Assembly: GCF_003601925.1 (NCBI RefSeq)
Contig: NZ_QZWH01000027.1
Coordinates: forward strand, 1 to 64,000
Reading direction: 5' to 3'
DNA: 64,000 nt
Source of the DNA: Buttiauxella izardii
GTDB taxonomy: Bacteria > Pseudomonadota > Gammaproteobacteria > Enterobacterales > Enterobacteriaceae
Positions 37,977 to 48,673 of the stretch are shown piece by piece. The position numbers and the translations under genes are program-made. The notes under the pieces are model-generated. The model had not been told where the DNA came from. It made no database searches and saw nothing but the letters and a program-made list of their open reading frames with translations. Each line of letters starts with the position of its first letter. Position 1 is the first letter of the stretch.

Positions 37977-39698
37977 TTACCGGAACCAGTTGGTTTTCGC
38001 CAGTTCGATCACTTCATCGCCGCGCCCGCTGATAATAGCGCGCAGCATATACAGGCTGAATCCTTTGGCTTGTTCGAGTTTGATTTGCGGCGGGATCGCC
38101 AGCTCATCTTTGGCAACCACCACGTCCACTAAAACCGGGCCGTCGATGCTAAAAGCCCGTTGTAGCGCGGCATCTAACTCTTCCGCTTTCTCAACGCGGA
38201 TACCAGTGATGCCGCAGGCGTCAGCGATTTTGGCAAAGTTGGTATCGTGCAGTTCGGTGCCGTCTGTTAGATAACCGCCGGCTTTCATTTCCATCGCCAC
38301 AAATCCCAACACGCTGTTGTTAAACACCACGATTTTGATCGGCAATTTCATTTGCACCACCGACAAAAAATCGCCCATCAACATGCTAAAACCCCCATCG
38401 CCACACATGGCGATCACTTGCCTGTCAGGAGCCGTGGCTTTTGCTCCGAGCGCTTGCGGCATGGCGTTGGCCATCGAACCGTGAGTAAACGAGCCAATCA
38501 GGCGGCGTTTGCCGTTCATTTTCAGATAACGCGCAGCCCACACTGTTGGTGTGCCGACATCGCAGGTGAAAATTGCGTCTTCGTCGGCGTAATGGCTGAT
38601 TTGTTGCGCGACATATTGCGGGTGGATCACTTTGCCATCGCCCGGTTGCGCCAGTTCATCGAGGCTTTCTCGCGCCTCGCGATAGTTATCCAGCGCCTTA
38701 TCCAGGAAGCTGCGGTCGGTTTTTTCTTCCAGAAGCGGAATCAATGCCGCAAGTGTGGCTTTTATATCTCCGACCAGCGCCATATCCACTTTACTGTGCG
38801 CGCCGATGCTGCCAGGGTTGATGTCGATTTGAATGATTTTCGCGTCAGTTGGATAGAAAGCGCGATAGGGGAATTGGGTGCCGAGCAGAATCAGCGTGTC
38901 GGCGTTCATCATGGTATGGAAACCGGATGAAAAACCAATTAAACCAGTCATGCCGACGTCGTAAGGGTTGTCATATTCGACGTGTTCTTTGCCGCGTAAG
39001 GCGTGAACTATGGGTGCTTTAAGGGTAGCGGCGAACTGCACCAGTTCTTCATGCGCCCCCGCACAACCGCTGCCGCACATCAGCGCGATGTTGTCGTTAT
39101 AGCGCAGCAGTTGTGCCAGTTTTTTGAGTTCTTCCTGTGCAGGAACAACAACGGGTTGTGGAGCCGCGTACCAGTGGGAACTGGCTGTTTCAGGGGCCGG
39201 TTTCAGCGCGACATCGCCGGGTAAAACCACAACTGAAACGCCACGGTTGAGCACCGCTTTACGCATGGCAATTGCCAACACTTGCGGAATTTGTTCCGGG
39301 GATGACACCAGCTCGCAATAATGGCTGCATTCGCGGAATAACTCTTCGGGATGGGTTTCCTGGAAATAGCCGCTGCCGATTTCGCTCGACGGAATATGCG
39401 CGGCAATCGCCAGCACCGGAACGCGGTTACGATGGCAATCGAACAGGCCGTTGATTAAATGCAGATTGCCAGGCCCGCAGGAACCGGCACACACCGCCAG
39501 TTCGCCGGAAAGATGCGCTTCAGCGCCCGCGGCGAATGCAGCGACTTCTTCGTGGCGGGTTGGCATCCATTGAATAGTGCCCATGCGATTCAGGCTATCG
39601 GAAAGTCCATTAAGGGAATCACCAGTGACGCCCCAGATACGTTTCACGCCTGCACTTTCGAGAGTTTTTGCCAGATAAGCGGCGACGGTCTGTTTCAT
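37977..39698 (-). CDS. poxB: Pyruvate dehydrogenase (quinone) PoxB
   Basis: Peripheral membrane flavoenzyme converting pyruvate to acetate and CO2 and passing electrons to ubiquinone, mainly in stationary phase. It has 573 residues. TPP-binding glutamate lies in [14 protein letters not shown] (about residue 50), the TPP/Mg motif in CGDGGFSM with NNS some 27 residues later, and the C-terminal lipid-binding helix ([21 protein letters not shown]) is conserved. First gene of poxB–ltaE–ybjT. E. coli poxB is RpoS dependent; no promoter was assigned here. Confidence 0.96.
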   Translation of the reverse strand: MKQTVAAYLAKTLESAGVKRIWGVTGDSLNGLSDSLNRMGTIQWMPTRHEEVAAFAAGAEAHLSGELAVCAGSCGPGNLHLINGLFDCHRNRVPVLAIAAHIPSSEIGSGYFQETHPEELFRECSHYCELVSSPEQIPQVLAIAMRKAVLNRGVSVVVLPGDVALKPAPETASSHWYAAPQPVVVPAQEELKKLAQLLRYNDNIALMCGSGCAGAHEELVQFAATLKAPIVHALRGKEHVEYDNPYDVGMTGLIGFSSGFHTMMNADTLILLGTQFPYRAFYPTDAKIIQIDINPGSIGAHSKVDMALVGDIKATLAALIPLLEEKTDRSFLDKALDNYREARESLDELAQPGDGKVIHPQYVAQQISHYADEDAIFTCDVGTPTVWAARYLKMNGKRRLIGSFTHGSMANAMPQALGAKATAPDRQVIAMCGDGGFSMLMGDFLSVVQMKLPIKIVVFNNSVLGFVAMEMKAGGYLTDGTELHDTNFAKIADACGITGIRVEKAEELDAALQRAFSIDGPVLVDVVVAKDELAIPPQIKLEQAKGFSLYMLRAIISGRGDEVIELAKTNWFR

Positions 39699-39770
39699 TG
39701 CTTCTCCTTGTCACGATTCAGTTAACGTAAACAAGCTTAGTCAAGGAAACAGAAGAGGCGGAGCAGAAAG

Positions 39771-39792
39771 TGCCACCCGCAGTCGGGTGGCA
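39771..39792 (-). terminator. Terminator of hcp–hcr
   Basis: TGCCACCCG and CGGGTGGCA form a 9-bp stem with a 4-base loop, 10 bp after the hcr stop; on the minus strand CTTTCT follows. Confidence 0.75.
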
Positions 39793-39801
39793 TGGGTTTG
39801 A

Positions 39802-40770
39802 TCAGGCGAGAACTAAGTCACTTTGCGGATGGCATGAACAGGCCAGCACATAACCGCTGGTGATTTCGGCTTCGGTCAACGTCATGGAACTGCTGACGGT
39901 ATATTCACCGGATTCGATTTTGGTTTTACAGCTACCACAAACACCGGCACGGCAGGCGGCATTCACCGGCACGCTATTGCTTTCCATTGCTGCCAGCAGC
40001 GTGCTGCCTACTGGCGCGTAGAACTCGCGCAGGGGGTTCAGTGTGGTGTACTTCAAACCACTTTCAACCGGGGCGGCGACAGGGGTGAAGAATTTCTCAG
40101 AGTAAAATTCGCTCACGCCCAGCGCTTTGACCTCTTTTTCGACCAGTTCCATATACGGCGCGGGGCCGCAGGTCATGACGGTGCGCAAGGCGATATCCGG
40201 CACCGTTACCAGAATTTCGCGCGTTAAACGCCCGGCGATAAAACCGTGCGTCGCGTTATTCTCGGCAATCAGCGCCACCGGGTAATTGCGCCATTCGTTA
40301 GCAAAAATCACGTCTTCTGGCGAGTGAACGTTGTAAATCACCTGCACGTCGGCCTGCGGGCGATGTTTTGCCAGCCAGCGGCGCATCGCCATAATCGGCG
40401 TGACGCCACATCCTGCCGCCATCAATAAATAGCGGTCGGTAGTGAGATTTTCGCAGGTGAATTCGCCCTGGCCTTCGGACAACCAAAGGTAATCGCCGGG
40501 TTTCACATCTTGAGTCAGCCATTGGGAACCAACGCCATTCTCGATGCGCCGAATCGTCAGCGTGATAAACGGGCTGAGTCCCGGCGTGGAAGAGATTGTG
40601 TAAGCGCGCAGTGTTTCATCGCTATTACGAATACTCACCAGCGCGTATTGCCCGGCCTTGTAAGGATAGAAGTCGTGATTAATCAGCGACAGCGTCCAGA
40701 CATCCGGCGTTTCCTGGTGAATATGATGCACCTGCATACGATGCGGGCACAGTGGCGTTGGCATAGTCAT
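39802..40770 (-). CDS. hcr: NADH oxidoreductase Hcr for hybrid-cluster protein
   Basis: Electron donor to Hcp: an NADH:FAD reductase with a C-terminal plant-type 2Fe–2S ferredoxin domain, 322 residues. FAD-site RAYTISSTPG lies near residue 55, NAD-binding AAGCGVTPIMAM near 117, and the cluster cysteines in CRAGVCGSC (about 271–279) with a later cysteine in LACSCHP. Lies nine bases after hcp. Together they remove nitric oxide under anaerobic conditions. Confidence 0.96.
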   Translation of the reverse strand: MTMPTPLCPHRMQVHHIHQETPDVWTLSLINHDFYPYKAGQYALVSIRNSDETLRAYTISSTPGLSPFITLTIRRIENGVGSQWLTQDVKPGDYLWLSEGQGEFTCENLTTDRYLLMAAGCGVTPIMAMRRWLAKHRPQADVQVIYNVHSPEDVIFANEWRNYPVALIAENNATHGFIAGRLTREILVTVPDIALRTVMTCGPAPYMELVEKEVKALGVSEFYSEKFFTPVAAPVESGLKYTTLNPLREFYAPVGSTLLAAMESNSVPVNAACRAGVCGSCKTKIESGEYTVSSSMTLTEAEITSGYVLACSCHPQSDLVLA

Positions 40771-40779
40771 GGCGTCTCC

Positions 40780-42432
40780 TTATGCGCTCATCAGCTGTTG
40801 AATGTCTTGCTCAACGGTAGTAATGGCGCGCAGGCCAAATTTCTCGTTCAGCACAGCCAGCAGATTTGGCGTCAGGAATCCAGGCGCGGTAGGGCCGGTG
40901 ACGATATTGGTCACGCCCAAAGAGAGCAGGGTCAGCAGAATAACAATCGCTTTTTGCTCGAACCACGAAAGCACCAGGCTCAGCGGCAAGTCATTCACGC
41001 CGCAGCCCAGTTTTTCAGCCAGTGTCACCGCCAGAATAATGGCTGAGTAAGCATCATTACATTGACCGGCATCGACCAGGCGCGGCAGGCCTTCGATATC
41101 GCCGAAGTCCAGTTTGTTGAAGCGATATTTACCGCAGGCGAGTGTCAGGATCAGGCAGTCTTTTGGCACGCTGGTGGCAAAATCGGTGAAGTAGCTGCGT
41201 TCGCCACGCTCGCCGTCGCAACCGCCGACCAGGAAGATATGGCGCAGTTTTTCACGGCTGACCAAATCAATCAGCGTATCGGCAGCGCCAAGCAGCGTCT
41301 GGCGGCCAAAGCCGACGGTGATCAGGTGCTCGATTTCGCTGTACGGGAAGCCCGCCATTTGCTGCGCCTGAGTGATGACCGGTGCGAAATCGTCGCCTTC
41401 GAGGTGGCTAACGCCCGGCCAGCCGACGATGCTGCGTGTCCAGATACGGTCAGTATAAGAACCGACTTCCGGGTTGATGATGCAGTTGGAGGTCATCACC
41501 ACTGGGCCTGGGAAGCGGGCAAATTCTGTCTGCTGGTTCTGCCAGCCGCTGCCGTAGTTGCCAACCATGTGTTTAAATTTACGCAGTTCCGGGTAGCCGT
41601 GGGCTGGTAGCATTTCACCGTGGGTATAGACGTTAATGCCTGTCCCTTCGGTTTGCTCAAGCAAGTTGTAGAGATCTTTCAGGTCGTGGCCGGAAATCAA
41701 AATACATTTGCCAGCCACCGGGCGCACGTTGACTTGTGTTGGCGTTGGGTGGCCGTATTTTTCAGTTTCGCCGAGATCCAGAATGCTCATCACTTTGAAG
41801 TTCATCTGGCCGATTTCCATGGAGCACTCAAGCAGTGCGCCCATGTCCGCAGGCCAGGTGCCGAGCCACGCCATAATTTTGTGGTACTGCGCGTAGATGT
41901 CGTTGTCGTACTGGCCGAGAACGTGGGCGTGTTCCATATAGGCTGCTGCACCTTTCAGGCCGTACAAGCACAGCAGGCGCAGGCCGAGGATATCTTCGCC
42001 GATTTCTGCTTTATCGCGGTTTGGCGCGAAGTCAGCCGCCTGGCGCTGTAAATCGCCCAAATCTTTGCTGATCAATTGCAGCTCGGCCATTGGGTTGGCA
42101 ACGGTGATATTTGGGTTAATCGCCAGGCTGCGAGCTTTTAAGCTTTCACGTAGCGTAATCGCTTCTTGCGCGTAACCGACGATACGTGGGGAGTCGAAGT
42201 TAACGTTGGTCAGGGTAGAGAAGAAAGCGCGTGGCGCAAAGTTGTCGATATCATGGTCGATGATGCCAACTTCACGCGCAGCAATTGCCCATGCAGAAAG
42301 CCCTTGTAACGTGGCAATCAGCAGGTCCTGGAGATCCGAAGTTTCGGCAGTCTTGCCACACATCCCCTGCGCATAAGAGCAGCCGTTACCGGCTGGGGTG
42401 CGGATTGTTTGTTCACATTGCACACAAAACAT
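40780..42432 (-). CDS. hcp: Hybrid-cluster protein Hcp (NO reductase)
   Basis: Iron–sulfur–oxygen cluster enzyme that reduces NO to N2O and, in E. coli, starts S-nitrosylation cascades. It has 550 residues. The N-terminal cluster motif CX2CX11CX6C (C3, C6, C18, C25) is the short enterobacterial class. Hybrid-cluster ligands are in the later [29 protein letters not shown] and [10 protein letters not shown] segments. First of hcp–hcr, with an NsrR-type palindrome 15 bp upstream. Confidence 0.96.
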   Translation of the reverse strand: MFCVQCEQTIRTPAGNGCSYAQGMCGKTAETSDLQDLLIATLQGLSAWAIAAREVGIIDHDIDNFAPRAFFSTLTNVNFDSPRIVGYAQEAITLRESLKARSLAINPNITVANPMAELQLISKDLGDLQRQAADFAPNRDKAEIGEDILGLRLLCLYGLKGAAAYMEHAHVLGQYDNDIYAQYHKIMAWLGTWPADMGALLECSMEIGQMNFKVMSILDLGETEKYGHPTPTQVNVRPVAGKCILISGHDLKDLYNLLEQTEGTGINVYTHGEMLPAHGYPELRKFKHMVGNYGSGWQNQQTEFARFPGPVVMTSNCIINPEVGSYTDRIWTRSIVGWPGVSHLEGDDFAPVITQAQQMAGFPYSEIEHLITVGFGRQTLLGAADTLIDLVSREKLRHIFLVGGCDGERGERSYFTDFATSVPKDCLILTLACGKYRFNKLDFGDIEGLPRLVDAGQCNDAYSAIILAVTLAEKLGCGVNDLPLSLVLSWFEQKAIVILLTLLSLGVTNIVTGPTAPGFLTPNLLAVLNEKFGLRAITTVEQDIQQLMSA

Positions 42433-42446
42433 GATCGTACCTTTTT

Positions 42447-42469
42447 AAGTTATATTTAAAATGCATGTT
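42447..42469 (-). promoter_or_regulatory. NsrR box upstream of hcp
   Basis: An 11-1-11 inverted repeat: AAGTTATATTT, one base, AAATGCATGTT. This fits the NsrR consensus (AANATGCATTT half sites), and hcp is a well-known NsrR target. A TTGAT half at 42529–42533 could be part of an FNR site but is incomplete. Confidence 0.7.
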
Positions 42470-42575
42470 TAAGGTTATGCCTGGTTCGATAAGGGGAAAA
42501 GGGATTTTTGCTGCAACTTAGAGGGAGATTGATTTAGCGCAAATTTGGCGGCAGGAACCTACCGCCAACGAGGTA

Positions 42576-43475
42576 TCACGAGGCGAAAAAGGCCATCAAT
42601 AAAGGCGTCAACAAGCTGAGAATAAAACCGTGAACAATCGCCGCCGGAACAATTTCTAACCCGCCGCTACGTTGCAAAACCGGGAGCGTGAAGTCCATTG
42701 ACGTTGCGCCAGACAACCCCAACGCGGTTGATCGGCTGCGGCGAACCAGGCCAGGAATCAACATGATGGCCACTAATTCACGCGCCAGATCGTTAAAGAA
42801 CGAGGCGCTGCCAATCACCGGGCCGTAAGATTCGGTCATTAAAATACCCGAAAGCGAATACCAGCCAAATCCTGAAGCCATCGCCAGCCCGGTCTTAATC
42901 GGCAAGTCGAGAATAAAGGCATTGATAACGCCACCGGCAAGGGAGCTGAGGGCGACCACCACCGCGACAATCATGCCGCGCCGATTGAGTACGATCTGTT
43001 TTAGCGTCATGCCGCTATTACGCAACTGGATACCGACCAATAGCAGCAGGAAGATTAACGTGTATTCGCTGGCATCGGTTGCGTGCTGCAAAATAGGCCA
43101 ACCCGCGAGGCCCAGAATAAAACCGGCAACGACGACGCCGCATAATTTGAGTGATTCCAGCGCCATTGCAATACGAGACGGGAGCTTCTCTTGCTCGTGG
43201 CTGTGCCGCCATGGGATAGAGCGCTCAAGCCAAAGGAGTGCGGCAGCATTGCACAGCAATAACACCACCACGGTGACCGCGGCGTAATGGAAAATTGCCA
43301 GCAGATTGCTTGCCAGGTTGTCGAGAAAAGCAAGGCTGATGCCCATGAAAAACAAGATGACGTAAACAATCCAGCTTAATAAGCGATTGATAAGCTTTAA
43401 CAGACTGGTTTGTTTTAGAGGAATGAGGTAGCCGATAATCAGCGGCACTAAAATAATAAGCAATCCCGAAAACAT
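42576..43475 (-). CDS. lysO: L-lysine exporter LysO (YbjE)
   Basis: Inner-membrane lysine exporter, 299 residues with about eight to ten hydrophobic helices. The start at MFSGLLI matches E. coli LysO; an in-frame extension of 17 residues is ignored. Conserved segments: MGISLAFLDNLASNLLAI, LPSRIAMALESLKLCGVV, SGFGWYSLSGIL and FFNDLAREL. It also exports the lysine analogue thialysine in E. coli, under ArgP control. A monocistronic gene on the minus strand. Confidence 0.95.
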   Translation of the reverse strand: MFSGLLIILVPLIIGYLIPLKQTSLLKLINRLLSWIVYVILFFMGISLAFLDNLASNLLAIFHYAAVTVVVLLLCNAAALLWLERSIPWRHSHEQEKLPSRIAMALESLKLCGVVVAGFILGLAGWPILQHATDASEYTLIFLLLLVGIQLRNSGMTLKQIVLNRRGMIVAVVVALSSLAGGVINAFILDLPIKTGLAMASGFGWYSLSGILMTESYGPVIGSASFFNDLARELVAIMLIPGLVRRSRSTALGLSGATSMDFTLPVLQRSGGLEIVPAAIVHGFILSLLTPLLMAFFAS

Positions 43476-43605
43476 GGTGCTGACAATCCTTGCGATAAAA
43501 GTAACGGCGTACGTCACACTACCCAAAGATAAGGGATGAGTAAAGCTACGAAAAAACAGGGTTTTTATGCAGAAAGGAGATTTTAGCAGGGGGCTGAAAG
43601 AGTTA

Positions 43606-43634
43606 CGTCACCTGCCGAAAACCAGCAGGTGACG
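43606..43634 (-). terminator. Hairpin downstream of aqpZ
   Basis: CGTCACCTGC and GCAGGTGACG form a perfect 10-bp stem with a 9-base loop 11 bp after the aqpZ stop. There is no clear T-run. Confidence 0.55.
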
Positions 43635-43645
43635 CATAAAGCTAA

Positions 43646-44341
43646 TTAGTTACGTTTTTCCAGCAACGTACGGTAGATAACACCGCCGAGGATACCGCCG
43701 ATGATTGGCATCACCCAGAACAGCCAAAGCTGCTCAAGCGCCCAACCACCCTGGAAGATAGCCACCGCAGTACTACGCGCCGGGTTCACGGATGTGTTAG
43801 TGACTGGAATACTGATTAAGTGAATCAGAGTCAGCGCCAGGCCAATAGCAATCGGTGCGAAACCCGCTGGAGCAAATTTATCGGTTGCGCCATGAATAAC
43901 AATCAAGAAGCCACAGGTTAATACGATTTCAATAATGATTGCGGAGAGCATGGAATAATGATCTGGCGAATGTTCACCATAACCATTCGATGCAAAGCCG
44001 CTGGCCGCTGCATCAAAACCACTTTTTCCGCTGGCAATCAAATACAAAATACCGGCTGCAACAATACCGCCAATAACTTGTGCAACTACATAACCAATCA
44101 CTTCTTTTGCCGGGAAGCGACCGCCAGCCCATAAACCGAGCGTAACCGCCGGGTTAAAGTGGCCGCCGGAAATATGCCCGACAGCATAGGCCATTGTTAA
44201 TACCGTTAAGCCAAATGCTAACGCCACCCCGGCAAAACCTATCCCCAATTCAGGGTATGCCGCGGCAAGAACCGCACTGCCACAACCACCAAATACTAAC
44301 CAGAACGTACCAAAAAACTCCGCTGCCAATTTCCTGAACAT
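43646..44341 (-). CDS. aqpZ: Aquaporin Z
   Basis: Six-helix water channel of the inner membrane, 231 residues, as in E. coli. The two NPA boxes are present: HFNPAVTLG (about residues 61–69) and TSVNPARST (about 184–192), with the selectivity arginine directly after the second. The ATG follows GAGGTGGTT; a GTG two codons upstream is not used. Monocistronic, followed by a strong stem. Confidence 0.97.
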   Translation of the reverse strand: MFRKLAAEFFGTFWLVFGGCGSAVLAAAYPELGIGFAGVALAFGLTVLTMAYAVGHISGGHFNPAVTLGLWAGGRFPAKEVIGYVVAQVIGGIVAAGILYLIASGKSGFDAAASGFASNGYGEHSPDHYSMLSAIIIEIVLTCGFLIVIHGATDKFAPAGFAPIAIGLALTLIHLISIPVTNTSVNPARSTAVAIFQGGWALEQLWLFWVMPIIGGILGGVIYRTLLEKRN

Positions 44342-44809
44342 AACCACCTCTGCATTTCATAATTTTAGCTACGGGCAAGGCAAATAAAGGGCCAGCCCGA
44401 TTATTTTTTGTCACTACTATTTAAGGCGTAACGCAAATAATTAAAGAGCCGTAATGTTAATGAGATCACTAAGTCAGAACTAGCCTATAAAATCCTAAAA
44501 AGTTGATTTAGAGCAATGAGATGGCATTCCTTCAAACAATAAACACGTTGAAAGTATAGAAGACATTTTAATAAAGTAAGGGTTTCCTGCTATTAAATGC
44601 ACGTTTGGATAACCGTGGTAATAGCAAGTATTAATTGCAAAAATTCAAGTTAAAATTAAATAGTTTAAAAATTGAAATTTAACTAATTCCTGCTACGTCA
44701 TAAATAACGTCAGGTGCGGGCCTGCAAGCTACTGGACGAAAGGTATATACTCAAATAATCGAATGAGTGGCGCAAGCTAATGGAAAGTTTCAACCAATCT
44801 GGAGGGATT
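44342..44809. other. AT-rich aqpZ–ybjD intergenic region
   Basis: A 468-bp divergent region, markedly AT rich from about 44400 to 44700, with promoters for aqpZ and ybjD. GTATATACT at 44741–44749 is a possible –10 for ybjD; GGAGG is four bases before its ATG. An ACGTCATAAATAACGT palindrome-like sequence occurs around 44695–44710. No gene seen. Confidence 0.4.
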
Positions 44810-46465
44810 ATGTTTCTCGAGCGTGTAGAAATTGTCGGATTCAGGGGTATTAACCGCCTTTCGTTAATGCTTGAGCAAAACAACGTGCTCATCGGCGAAA
44901 ACGCATGGGGTAAATCCAGCCTGCTGGACGCGTTAACGTTGTTATTGTCGCCACACGAAACGCTTTACCATTTTAATCGTGATGATTTTTACTTTCCGCC
45001 GGGCGATTTGCAGGGTAGGGAACACCATTTACACATTGTGCTCACCTTTCGTGAGGCGGCTCCGGGGCATCATCTGGGGCGGCGTTACCGCTCACTTGCA
45101 CCGGTGTGGGTTGAGAGCAATGACGGTTTTCATCGCATTATGTACCGCCTGGTCGGTGAGCTTGCCCCGGACAATACTATTCTCACGCTACGCAGTTTTC
45201 TGGATGATAAAGGCCACGCTATCGAGCTGGATGATATTGACGCCGTGGCGAAGCAAATAATCCGTCTTAACCCAGTGTTACGTTTGCGTGATGCGCGTTT
45301 TATGCGCCGTTTACGCAATGACAGCATTCCCACCATGCCCGAAACTGAAATGACCGCCCGCCAGCTTGATTTCCTGGCGCGTGAACTGGTGTCGCGCCCG
45401 CAAAATCTTACGGATGCGCAACTGCGCCAGGGTTTGTCTGCCATGGTGCAGTTGCTGGAGCACTATTTTTCCGAACAAGGTGCGGCGGCTCACCAGCGTT
45501 TATTGCGACGTCGCTCCCATGATGAACAGCGTAGCTGGCGTTATCTCGACATCATCAACCGTATGATAGATAAGCCCAATAGCCGCGCGCATCGTATGAT
45601 TTTATTGGGGATGTTCTCTACGCTTTTGCAAGCGAAAGGTAGCGTGGCGCTGGATAAAGATGCCCGTCCGTTGCTACTGGTGGAAGACCCCGAAACGCGT
45701 CTGCATCCGATTATGCTGTCGGTGGCCTGGCATTTATTAAACCTGCTGCCGCTGCAAAAAATCACCACCACCAATTCCGGTGAACTATTGTCGCTTACGC
45801 CCGTGGAGAACGTCTGCCGCCTGGTACGTGAATCATCAAAAGTCGCCGCCTGGCGACTTGGCCCCGGCGGCATGAACGCTGAAGACAGTCGCCGTATCGC
45901 GTTTCATATTCGGTTCAACCGCGCCTCTTCGCTGTTTGCCCGCTGTTGGCTATTGGTGGAAGGGGAAACCGAAGTGTGGGTGATGAACGAACTGGCGCGC
46001 CAGTGTGGGCATCACTTCGACGCCGAAGGAGTGAAAGTGATTGAGTTCGCTCAATCCGGCCTGCGCCCGCTGATTAAGTTTGCACGGCGCATGGGCATTG
46101 AATGGCATGTGCTGGTGGACGGTGATGAGGCCGGGAAAAAGTATGCTTCAGTGGTGCGCGGTATTCTGGAAAACGACAGGGATCAGGAGCGCGACCATTT
46201 GACCGCGCTACCTGCAATGGACATGGAGCATTTCATGTATCGCCAGGGTTTTGCGGATGTGTTCCACCGCGTGGCCCAAATCCCCGAAAACGTGCCGATG
46301 AATATGCGGCGCATTATCGTGAAAGCTATCCATCGCTCCTCAAAACCCGATTTAGCGATTGAGGTGGCGATGGAAGCGGGAAGGCGCGGCGTGGAAGCGG
46401 TGCCGTCGTTGCTGCGCAAGATGTTTTCCCGCGTGCTCTGGTTGGCTCGTGGCCGCGCTGATTAG
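44810..46465 (+). CDS. ybjD: OLD-family ATP-dependent endonuclease YbjD
   Basis: A 551-residue protein combining an ABC/SMC-like ATPase and a C-terminal TOPRIM nuclease, the architecture of overcoming-lysogenisation-defect (OLD) nucleases and related to GajA. Walker A is GENAWGKS (residues 29–36); the Walker B/signature region is LLLVEDPETRLHP near 295. The TOPRIM motifs are LLVEGETE (about 382–389) and LVDGDEAGKK (about 434–443). The start is set by GGAGG, and an in-frame reading 10 residues longer is dropped. No UvrD-like helicase (as in Gabija) follows, so it is a stand-alone OLD protein as in E. coli. Biological role is unestablished. Confidence 0.92.
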   Translation: MFLERVEIVGFRGINRLSLMLEQNNVLIGENAWGKSSLLDALTLLLSPHETLYHFNRDDFYFPPGDLQGREHHLHIVLTFREAAPGHHLGRRYRSLAPVWVESNDGFHRIMYRLVGELAPDNTILTLRSFLDDKGHAIELDDIDAVAKQIIRLNPVLRLRDARFMRRLRNDSIPTMPETEMTARQLDFLARELVSRPQNLTDAQLRQGLSAMVQLLEHYFSEQGAAAHQRLLRRRSHDEQRSWRYLDIINRMIDKPNSRAHRMILLGMFSTLLQAKGSVALDKDARPLLLVEDPETRLHPIMLSVAWHLLNLLPLQKITTTNSGELLSLTPVENVCRLVRESSKVAAWRLGPGGMNAEDSRRIAFHIRFNRASSLFARCWLLVEGETEVWVMNELARQCGHHFDAEGVKVIEFAQSGLRPLIKFARRMGIEWHVLVDGDEAGKKYASVVRGILENDRDQERDHLTALPAMDMEHFMYRQGFADVFHRVAQIPENVPMNMRRIIVKAIHRSSKPDLAIEVAMEAGRRGVEAVPSLLRKMFSRVLWLARGRAD

Positions 46466-46468
46466 TTC

Positions 46469-47476
46469 CTAAAGCTGCTGGTCGATTTGCGCCATCATCT
46501 CGTCCAGCAAAGTGTAGCGGCGGCGATACTCCGCGCGTTTTTTACTGGCGATTTCCTCGATGGGTTTGCGCAGCATATTTAGCGGCAGTTGATAGAAACC
46601 CGCCGGCGTTAATTCTCCGCTCATGGACTCCCAGAAACTGTCGTAATCGGCATGGATTTTGTCTTTTTTCTTTTTTGCATAACGCCACGAGCTGTAAATA
46701 TGCGCGCCGTTGCTCACCGCCAGAATCTGACTCACGCCTAAGTGATGCGCTAACAAACAGGCTGCTTCCAGCACCAGGCGTTTCGGGAATAAACCGTGGC
46801 AGGCTTTGGTGGCAGTTTGAATGTATTCATGTGGAATATCACTTTTTGCTCCCTGTAATCCGCCGATAAACAGCGTCGGTTTGCCATTTTGTTGGCACAG
46901 CGTGAAGGTTAATCCGGCGAGGGCAATACCATCGTCACGACTCAGCGTTATCGTCGCTTCACCTTCTTTATCTGCAAAGGCGATGGCGCATAAATCAAGA
47001 TGGTAGAAGTTCTCATCTTTACCCGTTATTGTTGCCAGGCGGGCACCGCGAGCGGAATAGTGCTGCTGTAACAAGTGCTCAGGCAGGGCTTGGGTTAAGG
47101 TGTGATAGTGGAAAGACAATGCGTTAACAGCATCCTTACGGTTAAAATTCGCCGTTAAATAAGGACGATGGGCGCGGCAGGGTAAGCCCGGTTGCACTGC
47201 GAGCAATTTTTCTAAGTAAGGTTGGTGAGACAAATCGCCCAGCAAACGAGCCGTAGCAAGCGGGTTTGCCAATGAACGCAGGACGAATTTCCGACGATAC
47301 GCCGGGTTTTTCCAGGCAATTCCGGGCATCCATTGTCCGGTTGCTAAAGTGAGAAATAATCGCCAGCCATTGCGCTGAGTGGTGGGTATAACTTCGTTTA
47401 CGGCAACTGGATACATGGTTGATGTCTGGTTGATGGGTTGTGATGTAATTTCACCATCCGTTTGCTCAACGAACAT
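46469..47476 (-). CDS. ybjX: DUF535/VirK-like protein YbjX
   Basis: A 335-residue protein of the DUF535 family, like E. coli YbjX and Shigella/Salmonella VirK. These are connected with PhoP-regulated envelope stress and virulence, with no known enzymatic activity. Typical segments are PAYRRKFVLRSLANP, LFIGGLQGAKSDIPHEYI, ATKACHGLFPKRLVLEAAC, and the C-terminal YDSFW and SKKRAEYRRRYTLLDEM. The N-terminus is uncertain: the first ATG has no strong ribosome binding site and the next in-frame one is 20 codons later. It converges with ybjD. Confidence 0.86.
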   Translation of the reverse strand: MFVEQTDGEITSQPINQTSTMYPVAVNEVIPTTQRNGWRLFLTLATGQWMPGIAWKNPAYRRKFVLRSLANPLATARLLGDLSHQPYLEKLLAVQPGLPCRAHRPYLTANFNRKDAVNALSFHYHTLTQALPEHLLQQHYSARGARLATITGKDENFYHLDLCAIAFADKEGEATITLSRDDGIALAGLTFTLCQQNGKPTLFIGGLQGAKSDIPHEYIQTATKACHGLFPKRLVLEAACLLAHHLGVSQILAVSNGAHIYSSWRYAKKKKDKIHADYDSFWESMSGELTPAGFYQLPLNMLRKPIEEIASKKRAEYRRRYTLLDEMMAQIDQQL

Positions 47477-47557
47477 TCAATTGCCACTTAGATTCAGATG
47501 ACCATATGATTTTTGTTGATACTTCGTTTAATTAGCCAGTCTGTTTGTAGGATACCT

Positions 47558-48673
47558 ATGAGATTTAAGGGAAAAATTAAAAAGCGCTATTGGCTTCTGG
47601 GCCTGCTGGTTTTGCTGCTCGGGATCTGGCTATGGCAGTTTTTAAATGCACCAGCGCCGGTCTATCAGACGATGATCGTGCGCAAAGGCGAGCTACAACA
47701 AAGCGTGCTGGCGACCGGAAAACTAGATGCACTACGCAAGGTTGATGTTGGTGCGCAGGTCAGCGGGCAGCTCAAAACGCTGTCGGTGAACATCGGCGAT
47801 AAAGTGAAAAAGGATCAGCTGTTGGGGGTTATCGATCCTGAACAAGCGCAAAACCAAATCAAAGAAGTGGAAGCCACGTTAATGGAATTGCGTGCCCAGC
47901 GCCGCCAGTCAGTGGCGCAGGCAAAACTCGCGCAGGTGACGTTAAATCGCCAGCGGGCATTGGCAAAAACGCAGGCGATTTCGCAACAGGATCTGGACAC
48001 CGCAATCACCGATCTGGAAGTCAGACAGGCGCAAATTGGCACCATTGATGCGCAGATTAAACGTAACCAGGCGTCGTTAGATACCGCAAAAACAAACCTC
48101 GATTACACGCAGATCGTCGCCCCGATGGCGGGTGAAGTAACAGAAATCACCACCAAACAAGGCCAGACGGTCATCGCCGCGCAACAAGCGCCGAACATTC
48201 TGACGCTGGCCGACCTCGGTACGATGCTGGTGAAAGCTCAAGTTTCCGAAGCTGACGTGATTCATCTTAAGCCCGGGCAAAAAGCCTGGTTTACGGTGCT
48301 GGGTGACCCGCTGACGCGTTATGAAGGCGTGCTGATTGATATTCTGCCGACGCCGGTCAAGGTCAACGACGCTATCTTCTACAATGCGCGTTTTGAAGTA
48401 CCGAACCCGAAAGGCGTGCTGCGCCTCGAAATGACGGCACAAGTACATATTCAACTCGGCGGCGTAAAAGATGTGCTGACCGTTCCGCTTGCAGCACTCG
48501 GTGAGCCAGTCGGCGATAACCGCTACAAAGTTTCGGTATTGCGTAACGGTGAAACCCGCGACCGCGAAATCACCATCGGGATGCGTAATGACACGATTGT
48601 GCAGGTCGTGAACGGCCTGACCGAAGGCGAAGAAGTGGTGATTGGGAAAAGCACCGCCGGGAGCGCACCATGA
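47558..48673 (+). CDS. macA: Macrolide efflux adaptor MacA
   Basis: Periplasmic membrane-fusion protein connecting MacB to the outer-membrane channel TolC. It exports macrolides and, in E. coli, enterotoxin and heme-related substrates. From MRFKGK it has 371 residues, the E. coli length; TAGGAT is the ribosome binding site. An N-terminal anchor helix (residues 11–28) is followed by lipoyl, long alpha-hairpin (coiled coil, about residues 90–160) and beta-barrel domains. [16 protein letters not shown] and [14 protein letters not shown] bracket the lipoyl halves. Overlaps macB by four bases. Confidence 0.94.
   Translation: MRFKGKIKKRYWLLGLLVLLLGIWLWQFLNAPAPVYQTMIVRKGELQQSVLATGKLDALRKVDVGAQVSGQLKTLSVNIGDKVKKDQLLGVIDPEQAQNQIKEVEATLMELRAQRRQSVAQAKLAQVTLNRQRALAKTQAISQQDLDTAITDLEVRQAQIGTIDAQIKRNQASLDTAKTNLDYTQIVAPMAGEVTEITTKQGQTVIAAQQAPNILTLADLGTMLVKAQVSEADVIHLKPGQKAWFTVLGDPLTRYEGVLIDILPTPVKVNDAIFYNARFEVPNPKGVLRLEMTAQVHIQLGGVKDVLTVPLAALGEPVGDNRYKVSVLRNGETRDREITIGMRNDTIVQVVNGLTEGEEVVIGKSTAGSAP

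Noticed and set aside
42529-42542. FNR box upstream of hcp
   Set aside because: Only the TTGAT half matches; the other half reads CGCAA, not ATCAA, and the position relative to a promoter is unknown.
44342-44809. A hidden small gene or sRNA in the AT-rich aqpZ–ybjD gap
   Set aside because: No open frame with a ribosome binding site and no hairpin followed by a T-run was found.
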